64,000 nucleotides of DNA, taken from contig CM053143.1 in the NCBI GenBank assembly GCA_028571685.1, positions 139,906,829-139,970,828 of the forward strand, written 5' to 3'. Source of the DNA: Heterohyrax brucei (taxonomy: Eukaryota > Chordata > Mammalia > Hyracoidea > Procaviidae). Positions 1 to 11,375 of the stretch are shown one piece after another. The notes under the pieces are model-generated. The model was not told where the DNA came from and did no database searches. It was given only the letters and a program-made list of their open reading frames with translations. The position numbers were made by a program, and so were the translations under genes. The stretch's first letter is position 1. Each line of letters starts with the position of its first letter.

Positions 1-900
1 TGAAATGGCGGAGTGATTAATGTTTTATTTACAGCAGTGACATCCAGCCTGTCAGGACCCTCCAGTGGCCTTTGATGTAAAACACACCGAGAGGCCCGGG
101 GTTGTCCTTATCTCCTCAGAGGAGAGAAATCAGAAATGAAGGATGGTGGGCAGAGGCTCTGAGCACTGGAGTCCAGACCTGGGCTTCAGGGGCCTGAACG
201 GTGAAAACAGACAGAGACCAGGGCTTGGGGCGGGGGGCGGGGTGGTGGGGTGCTCAGCAGGGTGCCCGCGCCCTTTCTCCAGTTTCCTTTTCTTTCTTGT
301 GTCTTCTTCCTTGAACACTGCCTTGTCGATTGGCTCCCTGAGCCTGTACACAGGATAACAACTTCACAAATCGTACGTGAATGTTACCAGGGGGTGATGC
401 CTCAGATATTTGTATTTCTAAGAGAGGCTGGGTCGCAATGAGTAAGCCCCAGGAATGAAACATTAATGATCATTTAAAACATTCAGGCCTCTGGTTGAAG
501 GTACGATGTTTCTTTAAGAGAACGAGAGACCCCCCAAATGATTCCCAACCGCCCCGGACAGAGGACAGACTTCGCAAAGACGCAGCCTGTGAGCTGAATC
601 CAGACCACAGCTGTGTTTTGTTTGGCCTGCAGAGAGCTTAAAAACTTTTTAATTGTTGCCAACATTGAACAATAAGATTTCAATTTCGCATAAAAATTCT
701 GTTTTCTGCTTTCTCTTGAAAAATTGTAGCTCAGGAAACACTGGGCCTGTGTTCACTCATGGCAAAAACGGTTAAGATTGAACACAGATCACTCTTCTTG
801 TTGAGGCAAGGTCTCTTCCCCACTGTCTCCCCAAAGAATGCTGGGTGTCAGTTGCCATTTATCACTGTGCTGGAGCTGTTGTTTTCATCTGTTCCTGGTC
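1..900. other. Anonymous single-copy DNA
   Basis: No repeat family, RNA gene or coding exon is recognised here. It is moderately GC-rich for the window, with a G-run stretch near 225-250. The short open frames on both strands show no known domain and no splice-site context. Confidence 0.5.
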
Positions 901-904
901 CACT

Positions 905-1085
905 TTTTGCATATTTTGGGTGTTATTTAACTCACACTCTTTAAAACTCAGTTTTTTCATCAGTAAAATTGGTACACCAAGATTAGCCTAATGGGATTAT
1001 TGTGGTGCTTGTGATGCTTCAATGTCTACAGTAGTGACTGGTATATGACAATAGTTCAATTAAGTGGTAGCAATTGTTCTAATTA
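905..1085 (+). repeat. MIR SINE relic
   Basis: It has the MIR layout: 'aactcagttttttcatcagt' (tail of the conserved core), then a degraded 'aaaattggtac' block, then a 3' part ending near 'caattaagtggtagcaattg'. It is an ancient mammalian tRNA-derived SINE, strongly diverged. Confidence 0.6.
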
Positions 1086-1156
1086 TAGACAATGAACTGA
1101 GACCTCCCACTAAGTGGAAGCCATCTGACCCTTCCTCTAAAAGCAGAACCCCTGCT

Positions 1157-1302
1157 TCCCAGTTGATGCTAGCTGACAGTGATCCTACGGACAACGGAGA
1201 ACAGCCCCACAGGGTTTCCAAGCAGCAGCTGGTGGATTAGAACCACTGACTTTGAACGGTAGCTGAGCTCTTAAGCACTGTACTACCAGGGTTTCAAAAA
1301 CA
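1157..1302 (-). repeat. AfroSINE, reverse
   Basis: In reverse orientation it has 'ccccacagggtttccaag', 'agctggtggatt', and a degraded tRNA-like head 'ctcttaagcactgtactacc' followed by 'agggtttc'. This matches the AfroSINE series repeated through the window. It is moderately diverged and I see no clear target-site duplication. Confidence 0.8.
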
Positions 1303-2740
1303 CTCTAGTTGTCCTTTATTGGTTTTGAAGTTAAATTATTCAATTTTATGCTTCAAAAAACAGTTCCACCCTACTTCAAAGAGCTCTCTGAGGTTCAACA
1401 GTATTTCCAAACAGCCCAGGTTCTGAATATCGTAGAATTCTTTGCGAATACTGATTTCAAATACTCTACTTTCTGAGGCGGGCATTTAGGAAGTGCTGAC
1501 TACCTTATTACTTCAGGGTAAATTGGTACTGAGCTCGTTGGAAATGTGCCAGGCTAAGAACAAAAACACCAGAAAAGAAAGAAAGAATTTATGAAGAGAC
1601 CATGTGAAGACATTCTCCAGCAGCTCTCTGTCTGCTATTTCTTCATTCTCTTGTGGAAAAAATGAGGCGAGGGAGAGCAGTTGGTCTAACGAGTCATGAC
1701 CCACAACTAGACACAAGTGGCTTTAAACTCTTGGATTCTGGCAGATGTCCTGCTCATCTCCTTTGTTTTATTAACTTCTGCAGTTCTTCTTAGGTCACCA
1801 GTGACAGAGTAGAGGAATCTGAAGGCGACGGCGCTTGGCGTGGTGACGCTGTCCACAGCTACAGTGCTGGCAGATGCAAGGCACAGGTTGGTCAGATTGG
1901 AGTAAAGCCCATCCTGAGGAGATCGCCAACTCTTTATTATTTTTCACACATTATTCCCTGACTAGAAAGAATTCTCTGCTTCCAGATACATGCCTCCAAG
2001 ATGTTGTTTTCCATCATGGCTGCCACGCTGTGCAGGAGTTAGAATACTTTTTACTGCAAGTAATAGACAGATACTTGCACTTGGCACTTGGCTTTGGCAA
2101 TAGACAGATAATGGTATTTTATTATTTCACACATGAAGAAGTCTGCAGGTGTTCAAGTCTCTTCCCACCAGTAGGATTCAAATTTTTGCACATGGCTGAG
2201 CTTCATTCTCTAGTGGCACCTGTAGAAGAGATGTAGAATAAAACTTTAGGAATAGAGAAAAGTATAATGCTAAGACTCTCTTCTGTGTTACAGATAAAAT
2301 CATATACTGAGAAAGAGCTGACGGTAGATGGATAAACTCCATTGGGACTTCACTTAAGCACATCTCCCTGCTAGAGCCGAGTGAAGAAAAGCCATGTTTC
2401 TTGAAATTTCCCTAGTTGAAAGAGGAACTACACATAAGCGTTTCTAATCAGCAGGAATCGTCTGAGATGTCCAGCTGCAATGGCCACTGAATAAGGGGGA
2501 GAAGCAGCGACGTGCTCCTATTCTGTGTTGTTTAAATGTCTGATAGCTGGAACCGTGGCACACATTGTTAGGCTTTGTCTTGAGAAGGCTCTCTGGGGGC
2601 ACAGGTGGTGTCAAAAGTGCCTTGGCAACTAGAACAGCACTGTGCCCATAAGCAGGTTACCTACATGGGTATCCAGGTAAGGATGGTACCTTGAAGTGAT
2701 AATTGGCAAGGATTCAGGCTAACATTTTGCAATATGCAAA
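1303..2740. other. Single-copy or unrecognised stretch
   Basis: No repeat or exon is identified. A 120-codon forward frame (1874-2236) has no recognisable domain. A short imperfect local duplication, 'aatagacagata', occurs at about 2060 and 2099. Confidence 0.4.
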
Positions 2741-2744
2741 GCCT

Positions 2745-2872
2745 GGACTGACTGTATTGAATCACTTGGGAAGATTTCCAGACCCTCATCCCCAACACCT
2801 ATGTTCTCAGAATCTTTTGGGGACATGGCCTGAGAATATGCATTCTGGTTAAGATTTTCTAGGAAATTTAAA
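2745..2872 (+). repeat. MER5-like (hAT-Charlie MITE) fragment
   Basis: The segments 'tgaatcacttgggaagattt', 'ctcagaatcttttgggga' and 'cctgagaatatgcatt' follow the order of MER5A-type non-autonomous hAT elements. It is an ancient fragment with ends not preserved. Confidence 0.55.
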
Positions 2873-3099
2873 GGTGTTAGAGAGCTAATGAAGCAATAAG
2901 AACTATAAGATTAAGACTCAGAAAAGAAGTGCTATCAGAGAAGTCAGCTGATTTCTGTATAACATTTAATCTTAGGAACAGTTGCCACTTTTAGGGTCAA
3001 GTTGAAGGCTAGACTTTCAGGTCTAAACTTGAAAAGTGCTGAATAGGTAGATTAATACTACCAGGGCTTCAACAGAACTCTGATGATACAACATTGATT

Positions 3100-4850
3100 G
3101 GTTTAATGAATAGAAGGATGTATACTATTTGCAAGAAGATATTATCTGGAACTGCTACAAAATCTTTATATGCAATGTCCACCATTCAATGAAAAAAAAA
3201 TTACTAGTCATGCCAAAAAACAGGATGACAAGAATATAAACCAAGGGAAAAATAGATCATAGAAAAACTCTCATCAATGATACAGATATTGAAATTAGCT
3301 GACAATGACTTTAAGTAATACAGGAAAAGGTACACAATAGGTGAAAAAGAAAATTTCATCAGAGTGCACAAGAAAGAATCAAATCAAATTCCACTAGAAA
3401 AGCATACTACTTAAAATCAAGAGCTCACTAGATTGATTTTATAGCAGATTAGACATAACAGAATACAGAATTAGTTAAAAAGAATACAAATCAATTAAAA
3501 GTAACCAGAGGCACATAGACAGAAAAAGGAAGACTGCAACCACAGCAAAGACTATAGGGATGTGAGGGGCACGGTGAAAAGTTCATTTTCACTGTGTGAT
3601 TGGAGTCTCAATAGTAAAGAAGAGAGAAATAATGGATCAGACAGAACAGAATGAAAAAATATTTGAGGAGTTAATAGCTGAGAAGTTCCTAAACTGCTGA
3701 AAGATATCATCTACAGATTCAAGAAGTTTTTGCAAGTTCCAATCAGAAAAAATACAAACAAGTTTAAGTCTAAATATATCATATCAAGACTGTTGAAAAT
3801 TAAAAGGAAAAATCTCAAATAAGTCAATACATGTTACCTTAAAAATCGCAAAAACAAGTTTGACAGCAGTTGACTTCAAGCCTGTGAAATAATATCTTTA
3901 AAATGATGGAGGGAAGTGACTGTTAACTCAGAATTCTATAGCCATGAAAGTATTCTTCAAAAGTCCAGGGAACAGAAGATACTTTAGCACAAACAAAAAT
4001 GAGAGAATTTATTGCTAACACACCTTCAAATAGAGAAATACTAACTAGAATTCTTGAGACAGAAGGAAAATGATCTTGGAGGAAACCCAAAATTTCAAGA
4101 AGAAATAAAAAAACAACAGAAATGTACATATGATTAATAGTTATTTAAAATAATTGTAGTAATGTTTGGTTGGGCTTAAAATACGCATAGGAATAAAATG
4201 CAAGACATTAGGCAAAAGATGGTGTTATGTACTGAATCGTGTCCCTTCAAAATCTGTATCATAAATTCCAACCTCTATGTCTGTAGTTATAACTCCATTT
4301 GGGAATGGGTTGTTTCATAACCTGAATGAGACAGGATTAGTGCAGGGTGTGTTTTAAGTCAACCTCTTTTGAAATATAAAAGAAATGAAACAAATAAACA
4401 CAGAAGCAGAGATGTAGGAAGAAAGATGCCAAGCAACATGAAGATTTCTCAGGAACACAATTTCAGAAAAGACATGATCTTCCTCAAGAGCCAACAGAGA
4501 GTGAAAATCTTCCCCTACAGCTAGTGCCCTGAATTCAGGCTGCCAGCCTCCTAAACTGTGAGAAAATAAATTTTGGTTTGCTAAAGCCATCCCCTTATGT
4601 TATTTCTGCTATAGCAACACTAGATAACTAAGACAGGTGGGAAGAATGAATATGGAGGTAGTTTTCTAAAGCTTTAGATTATACAGGAAGTGATGAAACA
4701 CTAAGCATTAGGCTATAATAAGTTAAGGACAAATGTTTCATCTATAAGTTATCACCAAATGCATAATAAAATGTTCATGACTAGCAAGTTAAGAGAAAAA
4801 TGGAGTAATAAAACATTTGATTAATTGAAAGACTGAATGAAAGGAGAGAA
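3100..4850 (+). mobile_element. Old L1M/HAL1-like LINE, ORF1-side fragment
   Basis: The A-rich sense strand includes an ORF1-like 3' block: 'cagaattctatagccatgaa', then 'gaatttattgctaacacacc' and 'gagacagaaggaaaatgat'. These correspond to the C-terminal ORF1 region of old mammalian L1/HAL1 elements (RILYP..., ...SDLLQEG.GK-like). Frames are destroyed. A solo LTR (4223-4635) interrupts it. The 5' and 3' limits are approximate. Confidence 0.55.
4223..4635 (+). mobile_element. Solo LTR, MaLR-like, forward
   Basis: It starts TGTTATG and ends AGACA, with a polyadenylation-type AATAAA near its 3' part ('gagaaaataaattttgg'). The flanks 'gatgg' (4218-4222) and 'ggtgg' (4636-4640) are a plausible 5-bp target-site duplication with one change. 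It belongs to the same family as seven other LTRs in the window. The exact family name is not certain; the ends and opening ('actgaatcgtgtccc') resemble the mammalian MLT/MaLR group. Confidence 0.75.
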
Positions 4851-5896
4851 AAAGGAATGCCAGCCAAGTGCCGTCAAGTCATGTGCCAAATACAAAGCAA
4901 ATGATAATAGGATAAATAAAATCCTCAACATAACTACACTAAACATAAATGTACTACTTCAGTGAAATTAAGTAGTATTGTTTTAGTAGTCAAATGGAAA
5001 GCAGTGATATTGGAGATTGAGAAGATTGCGATTCATGACTTACGGTGGCAAAACGTTTGTTGAAACTGTGTTTGAACTCATATGGTGGGAAGATCAAGTA
5101 TCTATTAACCCTATAGCTCTAAGGAAAGAGATTGGAAAATAGAATGTTAATAATGTGCCCTGTTTGTATTGACCAAAGTATCAGAAAAAGGGGATGAGCT
5201 GACACAAACATTCGCTGACTTAAAGGCAGATATAAAAAGGAATACCTAAATCCAGAAATTTGCATATTTAGAGATTCAAAGTTATCTGCTTATAGACCCC
5301 AAACAGTAGAAAACAAGATTGAAAAAACCATCTTCAGCAACAAAGACTTGGTAAGATTCAGATTCACAGCAAAAATCAGATTAGATGTGTGGTTTTCTAT
5401 GTGACACAGCTGGCTTTAAATTGATAGTCATTAACAGAGTCAGGAAGGCAAGATAGCAACCAAATGTATCAGACTTGAGAACTGTGCCTGAGAGCTAACT
5501 ACAAAACTGAACGGGAAGCAAATCAAGAGGAAATACACTGTATTTTTTAGGGAATTTTATTGCTACAGAAATGATGAACCTGGACAGAAACAGAAAAAGC
5601 CTTTTGTTGTTTGAGGCTTAAAACAGCATTTGTTCTCAAAATTTGATCCTGTAATAGCAAATGTTGACAACTACACAATCCCTAAGTAGAGTATACTTTC
5701 CAATGCCCACTTCACATATTGTCAGAAAGGATAATGGATACAGAAAAATTTCCCAGACCCTGAAGCCAAAGAGTATGGTGAATAACAGACAGGGATGTTC
5801 TTCTTGGGCAGTAGAATCATTGCCTAGTCAAGGGACAGTTCCTATCTCCAAAGTAGGGGTTTTCATAACACCTGGCAAGCAGGATTCCATCACTGC
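4850..5896. other. AT-rich unrecognised stretch
   Basis: It is AT-rich with no clear family match. It may be old LINE or LTR-derived material continuing from the left. An 81-codon forward frame (5661-5906) has no domain and runs into the next SINE's duplication. Confidence 0.4.
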
Positions 5897-5908
5897 TATG
5901 TTCTAGTG

Positions 5909-6075
5909 GGAAATCATGGTGGCATAAAGGTTAAGTGCTACAGCTGCTAAATAGAAGGTAAGCAGTTCAAATCATCCAGGCGCTCCTTGGAAACTCTATA
6001 GGGCAGTTCTAGTCTGTCCTCTAGGGTCACTATGAGTCAGAACCAACTTGTTGGCAGTGGGTTTGTGTTTGGGCT
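5909..6075 (+). repeat. AfroSINE, forward, with 12-bp TSD
   Basis: Full-length layout: tRNA-like head ('aggttaagtgctacagctgc', then 'cagttcaaatc' as the B-box relic), body 'ctccttggaaactctatagg' and tail 'atgagtcagaaccaacttg'. Perfect direct repeats 'tatgttctagtg' flank it at 5897-5908 and 6076-6087, which fixes both ends. Confidence 0.93.
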
Positions 6076-6087
6076 TATGTTCTAGTG

Positions 6088-6418
6088 ACTGCAGAGTGTT
6101 CCTCCACTCTTCCCATTTATGACTGGAAGTTTTTATTGTGGCCATCCTGTCTATCCTCCCCACTGTCTGGTGTCTGTGTGGGTGTGTGTATATATGTGTG
6201 TGTTTGAGTGTGATATTTAGTTCCCAGGTGTTTGGATCACAAGGAGCCACATCTAGATATGACAGAATAATGTATGTATCTCTTGGAGATCTTGGGCTTT
6301 TCAGTGACTGAATGGAACATTGAGTTGCCTCCCCTGATAAAGAGAAGAGTTTATTGTTACTGTAGAAGGAGGAGTCAATATTCAGTGACTGAGGGAAGGA
6401 GTACTGTTGGTGAAGTAT
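6088..6418. other. Single-copy stretch with short GT repeat
   Basis: Contains a degenerate GT-rich tract at about 6174-6212. A 148-codon reverse frame (5996-6442) overlaps the SINE and this repeat and has no domain. Confidence 0.45.
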
Positions 6419-6419
6419 T

Positions 6420-6565
6420 TGAGAGCTACAGCTGCTAACCAAAAGGCCAGCAGTTCGAATCTACCAGCCACTCCTTGGAAACCCTATGAAGCAGTTCTAC
6501 TCTGTCTTATATGGTTGCTGTAAGTTCCAATCGACTCCATGGCAATGGCTTCAGTTTTTTGGTTT
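6420..6565 (+). repeat. AfroSINE, forward
   Basis: Shows 'gctaaccaaaaggccagcag', 'cgaatctaccagccactcct', 'ggaaaccctatgaagcagtt' and a tail 'tccaatcgactccatggcaa'. The first part of the tRNA head is poorly preserved. Confidence 0.88.
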
Positions 6566-7010
6566 AAAGTAGTAGACAGTAGCAAAGAATGATAAACCTG
6601 TTTTCTCTTCTTCTTGGACCCACACATAGATCACTTTATTAGGTTTTTTTTCAGTTGAAGTGATGCTTGAGCTGTGTGGATGAATGTGCATTAAGTCATT
6701 TCTAGGCCTGGCCCTGAGAAGTTTCCCACATGGCTTTCCATGTGCTGTCTTCACCCCTAAGCTGCCTAGACATCAGTGCCCAGGTGACTTTGGAGGTCTC
6801 CACTGACCTGGATCCTTGAATAACTGCACAGAACCTCCCAATTCCTCCATCTCTAGCTGGCTGGACTTTATAAACTTCCACTATATTAAGTCACAGAGAT
6901 TTTGGAGTTTCTCAGTTTCAGCGGCTAGCATTATCTCAATTAATACACCAGCCTCCACTGCAAAACTCCACCTGCATCCTTTGGTAAGCTTTAACTTATG
7001 TTACATAACT
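6566..7010. other. Anonymous single-copy DNA
   Basis: No repeat family, exon or RNA gene recognised. Confidence 0.4.
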
Positions 7011-7450
7011 GTCTTAGTTTCCTGGGGCTGTTGTAACAACATATCACAAAATGGGTAGCTTTAAACAGTAGAAATTTGTTGTCCCCACAGCTCTAGGGGC
7101 TAGAAGTCCAAACCAGGGAATCAGCTGTATTACTTCCTTCTGATGACTCTAAGAGAAAAACTCTTCCATGCTTCTCTCCTAGCTTCTGGTGGCTTCTGGA
7201 AATCCTTGCATTCCTTGGCTTGTGGATGCATCTTCACATGGCCATCTTTCCTCTGTGTGTCTCTTCTTTTATAATGAGAGCATTCACATTGAATTGGGAC
7301 CTGCCCTACTCTGGTATGACTTTACAGTAACATATCTGATAATATCTACAAAGACTCTATTGTTTATCAGTGTCAAGTTCACAAGTACTAAGGGGTTAGA
7401 ACTCCAACACATCTTTCTAGGGGATCATTCAACCCATAACAATACCTCTA
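7011..7450 (-). mobile_element. MLT1-like (MaLR) LTR, reverse
   Basis: The left end 'gtcttagtttcctggggctg', followed by 'taacaacatatcacaaaatg', is the reverse complement of an MLT1 3' end. The right part 'gggatcattcaacccataac' is the reverse of the MLT1 5' start. It is degraded and solo, with no internal ERV region beside it. Confidence 0.75.
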
Positions 7451-8569
7451 AAACAGAGAGTTGGGGGAAAAATCTTTTACAACCGGATAATGTGTACTAC
7501 ATCAAGCCAATGTGTACTATAGATGTGGACAAACCAGAAAAGCAAAAAGGGTAAAGCATATACGACTGATCACTCTGTGGCCACCGGGTGGAAAGTGCTT
7601 TTCCAGTCCCACTCCTAAACCACCTCCCCCAATCTTAAAACTCTTTTCATAATTACAGTCACTGAAATTGTGGTAGGGGTTGTAGAAAGAACCTTCTCTT
7701 AGTACTACTGAAAAAGTATTTGTACACAGTGAACATACTTACCGTTTGTCCCCCATGGGGCAGATTCTGCTATGGGGTCAACATATCCTCCCCTGCAAAG
7801 CACAAATCCTGGAAATGTCTGACTAACTTGGGCATCATGTCTTGAGGGGGTGAAATAGTTTTATTATCTGGCCCCAGGAATGTAGGCCTCCTCATTTCAA
7901 GTAATTTATCTCCTAGGGGTGTTTTTGTGTTTTTCTTGGTCAACTACACAGTCATCTCATTCTGCAGCCAGGAGCAATTTGTTTCTCTGAAACCATCCAG
8001 CTTACAAGTTTGCTTTCCAACCAGGAAGGGCGTCCTGTCTGACACAGACTGATTCATAATTGCATTAGGGAAACAGCTTCTTGTCATCCTACCAGAGTAA
8101 GAATTTGGCAGCTGGGTAAGATTTCAGTTTGGTTTGCAAAATAATAGTAAAGAGCATGGATGTTGTTGAGCCTGTGTGTGACAGTATGTATCTGTCTTTT
8201 ACTATGCAATGGGACTAAAAAACTACAGGCAAGATCCTCAGAGTTTTACAAGCATGCATGATTTGTCATGAAAACCAGAAGCAAGTTTTCTGGTAAGGCT
8301 AAGTATCAGCCCCCCTTAAACTCTGTTTTGAATCTGTTGATTTGTGTAACTGTTAACTAGTTGACTTTTACAAATATAGAAGAGCAGGCAACATAATATT
8401 GTACTTTATTTTTGCAATTAGAGGGACGTGCTTGCTTCACACCCTCCACCTCATTATAAATTTAGAGAGACTGTATAGTTGTTTTTGAAAAATCTGAAAA
8501 TGAAATTTGAGATTTAGGAATCTGATAATAGAAACTATTTTGTTATTAGTTGTGACTTGATGTATACCA
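7451..8569. other. Anonymous single-copy DNA
   Basis: Largely AT-rich with no recognised repeat or exon. There is no open frame with a recognisable domain. Confidence 0.4.
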
Positions 8570-8571
8570 TC

Positions 8572-8992
8572 CCAGCATTCCCTGGTCCTGTGCCATCGTC
8601 AAGAACACTGACATACTGGAGTCCATTATTGTGACTATTGTGTCAATTCATCTTCTTGAGATTTCCCTGGTTTTTACCAAGTCTCTGCTTTCCTACCATG
8701 ATGCCTTTTTCTAGCTTTTGGTCTTTCCTGACAACACATATCCACAGTAAGCACGCCAGCCTCATCATACTTCTTTCTAACAAGCATTCTGGTTATATTT
8801 CTTTTAAGCCTAGCTAGTTTGTTCTTTTGGCTGTCCAAAGTATATTCAGTATTTTTCACCAATATCATGGTTTAAATGCGTCAATTCTCCTTCCGTCTTC
8901 CTTTTTCTTTCTCTAAATTTTTCATACATATGAAGTGATTGAAAAGACCATGGTTTGGGTCAAGAACAACTTAGTGCTAGAAGTGATCTCTA
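8572..8992 (-). mobile_element. RTE/BovB-like LINE 3' fragment, reverse
   Basis: Reading the reverse strand gives the C-terminal part of an RTE ORF, including a segment equivalent to '...MNK.D.RRI' upstream of 'ILVKNTEYT.D.QKN' at about 8840-8868, then a degraded region before the 3' end. The forward strand matches the reverse complement of 41.95-42.33 kb: compare 'cattctggttatatttcttt' and 'tgtgtcaattcatcttcttg' here with the corresponding stretch there. It is truncated at both ends and multiply frameshifted. A 64-codon reverse frame at 8674-8868 is its remnant. Confidence 0.8.
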
Positions 8993-9041
8993 TTCTTTTT
9001 GCTGTTATATTTCATAACAAGCATATAAGACTGATGCACTA

Positions 9042-9590
9042 ACTGATCATTTATTCAACACACATTTGTTGAACAGCGGCCACTTTAGAGGCTCTGGGGA
9101 TGCAACAATGTACAGTATAGAGAGAGTTTCCACCCCTGTGGAGTTTACAGTCCAGTAGGGAATACAGATCAACAAATAGACTCAGTTACAGTTGAGTATA
9201 GTGAATGCTATGAAATGGATAGTATAGTCACTAAGAAAGGCCAGAGGAGGGTCAGCCAGCCCAGCTTGATAGAATCATCTGGGAAGGCTTCTTGGAAGAA
9301 ATGATGTCTAGACTGAGACATAAATGACGAAGAAGGATGAGTTAGGCATAGGGTAGAAGTCAGGGGTCAGGAAAAGGCAAGGGAAAGGAACAGAGTTTTA
9401 AGCAGAGAGAATCATAGAAAGCAGGGTATATGTGGGAACTGGGAGAAAATTACAAATGACTACATTCTAATACATGATGTAAGGCAGGTTAAAAGGTAAA
9501 ACAGAATGAAAACAGAGGTCAAATCCTGCAGAGTGTTGTGAGACTGTTAGGGAGGCTGGACTTTATCTCAAGAGAGGCTACTGGATTCTC
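9042..9590 (-). repeat. L2-type LINE 3' end relic, reverse
   Basis: 'tcatttattcaacacacatt', then 'aggctctggggatgcaacaa', 'tggagtttacagtccagtag' and 'ggcttcttggaagaaatgat' follow the reverse complement of the L2 3' end in order. The right part (after about 9440) is less certain and may be a neighbouring old repeat. Confidence 0.65.
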
Positions 9591-9890
9591 AGTCCTATTT
9601 TTGCAGAGGCAAAAGGAAATGGAAGACAAAGAAGCCGGGAAGCTTAACCAAATCCACCTCAGAGTGGTGAGTTTGGTGGTGGCAGTTTTGGCAAGAGAAC
9701 CGTAAGGGTTTCCATTCCTCATGACTGGTTTTCTGGAAGGTCTTTTCCTGTGCACGTCTGCCGTGTGCGGCCTTTGTTCCATTTCTCACTGATATTCTCT
9801 CCAGACATGTAGCTCCCTCTAAATGATCTCTTCTAACAAGGTAAAGACGGGGAATAAATACTGTAAAGTAATGAAACAAAGAAGCAAACA
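9591..9890. other. Anonymous single-copy DNA
   Basis: No feature recognised. Reverse frames of 87 and 108 codons starting near 9782 and 9921 overlap each other and have no domain. Confidence 0.4.
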
Positions 9891-9891
9891 A

Positions 9892-9955
9892 AAAAAACCA
9901 AACCCACGGCCATTGAGTCAATTCTGGCTCACATGCGAAGTAACAAATGATCCTA
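9892..9955 (-). repeat. AfroSINE tail fragment, reverse
   Basis: 'aaaccaaacccacggccatt', then 'gagtcaattctggctcacat', is the reverse of an AfroSINE 3' tail. Only the tail is present. Confidence 0.6.
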
Positions 9956-9989
9956 AATCACCCACTAGACTTGACCTTGGAATGCTACT

Positions 9990-10062
9990 ACACAAACAGA
10001 CATACGCATGCACACACACACGCACGCACACTCAGACGTATACAAATACTCACCTGCGTGAA
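9990..10062. repeat. CA-rich simple repeat
   Basis: An impure (CA)n/(CGCA)n tract with interruptions, lying between two AfroSINE pieces. It probably arose from the A-rich end of the adjoining SINE. Confidence 0.8.
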
Positions 10063-10077
10063 ACAAAACACCAAGCC

Positions 10078-10288
10078 CGTTGTTGGTGATCTTGCAGACA
10101 CCAAGTGAATTCCAACTCATAGAAACCCCACAAAGACAGAATAGGACTGGCCCATAGGGTTTCCAAGGCTGAAATCTTTACAGAAGTAGACTGTCACGTG
10201 TTTCTCCTCAGGAGCAGCTGGTAGGTTCGAAGCTCCAGCTTTTTGGTTAGCAGCCAAGTGCTTTAATCACTGTGCCACCAAGGTTCCC
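10078..10288 (-). repeat. AfroSINE, long variant, reverse
   Basis: Reverse tail ('gacaccaagtgaattccaac'), then 'cccatagggtttccaaggct', an extra middle module ('gaaatctttacagaagtaga') that shorter copies lack, and the reverse head 'ctttttggttagcagccaag' to 'ctgtgccaccaaggttccc'. Confidence 0.9.
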
Positions 10289-10539
10289 AACTCATTTGCA
10301 TATCCACTTATAAAGTATCATGACAAAAGGCTAAAAGGAGTAGAATTCTCCTACCAAGGAGGTAGGGTGGAGTTGTGAGGAAGGTGGGAAAATCAGCAGT
10401 GTGGCCACTTCCTGGTCCATTAGCCTGATCCTAACTGATTTCTTGGAGTCAGAATGTCCTTTAATGTAAAGCAGTATATGTATGTTATATGGCATATCAG
10501 ATGCTCAGGTTCTCATAGATATTTTTGGAAAAAAGTGGG

Positions 10540-11118
10540 CTCAGGCTGAATTGTGTCCCCTAAGAGGATACACTGAAGTTCTAACCCCTGGTATCTATGA
10601 AAGGGACCTAATTTAGAAATAGAGCTTTTGAAGATGAAATGAAATTAAGATGAAGTGGTATTGGATTAGGGTAGGTGTTAACACAACGTCTGATGTAAGA
10701 GGAGAGACTTTTGGACACAGTGAGGAGAAAGCCATGTGAAGACAGAGACATAGGGAGACTACCACGTGTAGATGGAGGTAGAGATTAGTCATGCGTCTAC
10801 AAGCCACAGATCACCAAGAATTGCTGAGACTACCATGAGAAGCTAGGAAGAGACAAGGAAGGGTCCTCCCCTAAAGCCTTCAGGGAATGTGATCCTGCAG
10901 ACACCTTGATTTTGGACTTCTAGTCTCCTCCAGGACAGTGATGGACTTAAGCGTAACAACCAATGTGAGAATGGTACAGGGCAGGGCACTGTCTTGTTCT
11001 GTTGGACGTAGACTTGCTATGAATTGGAACCAACTCAACAGCACCTAACAACAGTTCTCAGAACTGTGAGACAATAAATTTCTGTTGTTTTAAGCTGTCC
11101 AGTTCTTTTGCACTCAAT
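10540..11118 (+). mobile_element. MLT1-like (MaLR) LTR, forward, interrupted
   Basis: Starts with 'ggctgaattgtgtcccctaa' and ends with 'gaactgtgagacaataaatt' plus 'ttaagctgtccagttctttt', typical of MLT1. An RTE 3' stub (about 10933-11055) sits in its distal part. The AATAAA lies in the expected place near the 3' end. Confidence 0.8.
10933..11055 (+). mobile_element. RTE-like 3' stub inside the MLT1
   Basis: 'aatgtgagaatggtacaggg' and 'gttctgttggacgtagactt', then 'caactcaacagcacctaaca' plus 'acag', match the end of the RTE at about 42.33-42.41 kb. It is a heavily 5'-truncated LINE insertion or an RTE-derived non-autonomous copy. Confidence 0.75.
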
Positions 11119-11129
11119 GACAGTCCTGC

Positions 11130-11375
11130 CAAGCGAAGTGCCATTGAGTTGGATCTGACTTACGGTGACCCTAGGAAATTAATAAAAAGCCCCAAATCAC
11201 ACCTGTTGCTGTCAAATCAATCCCTCTGTGTTCCAGAGTAGAGCTACCCTGCAGGGTCTTGCCGTTTATTTTTACTGAATCAGATTACAAAGCTTTTCCT
11301 CTGCAGCAGTGTGGGTTGGATTTGAACCTCCAAACTTCAGGTTTGTAGTAGAGCACAAAGCACTTCCAGGGAACT
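11130..11375 (-). repeat. Two AfroSINE pieces, reverse
   Basis: A tail fragment ('gccattgagttggatctgac', 'ttacggtgaccctagg') at 11130-11180 is followed by a second reverse copy from about 11190 ('acctgttgctgtcaaatcaa', then 'ggatttgaacctccaaactt'). It could be one rearranged SINE or two insertions. Confidence 0.7.

Noticed and set aside
1874-2236. 120-codon forward frame as a possible gene
   Set aside because: No recognisable domain, no promoter or splice evidence, and local low-complexity duplication.
5996-6442. 148-codon reverse frame
   Set aside because: It overlaps an AfroSINE and a GT repeat, so the frame is composed of repeat sequence.
8674-8868. 64-codon reverse frame as a small basic host protein
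   Set aside because: The sequence aligns with the C-terminal part of the RTE ORF in the same orientation.
9990-10062. CRISPR-like or satellite array
   Set aside because: It is an impure CA microsatellite, without spaced unique sequences or constant repeats; the host is also clearly a mammal.
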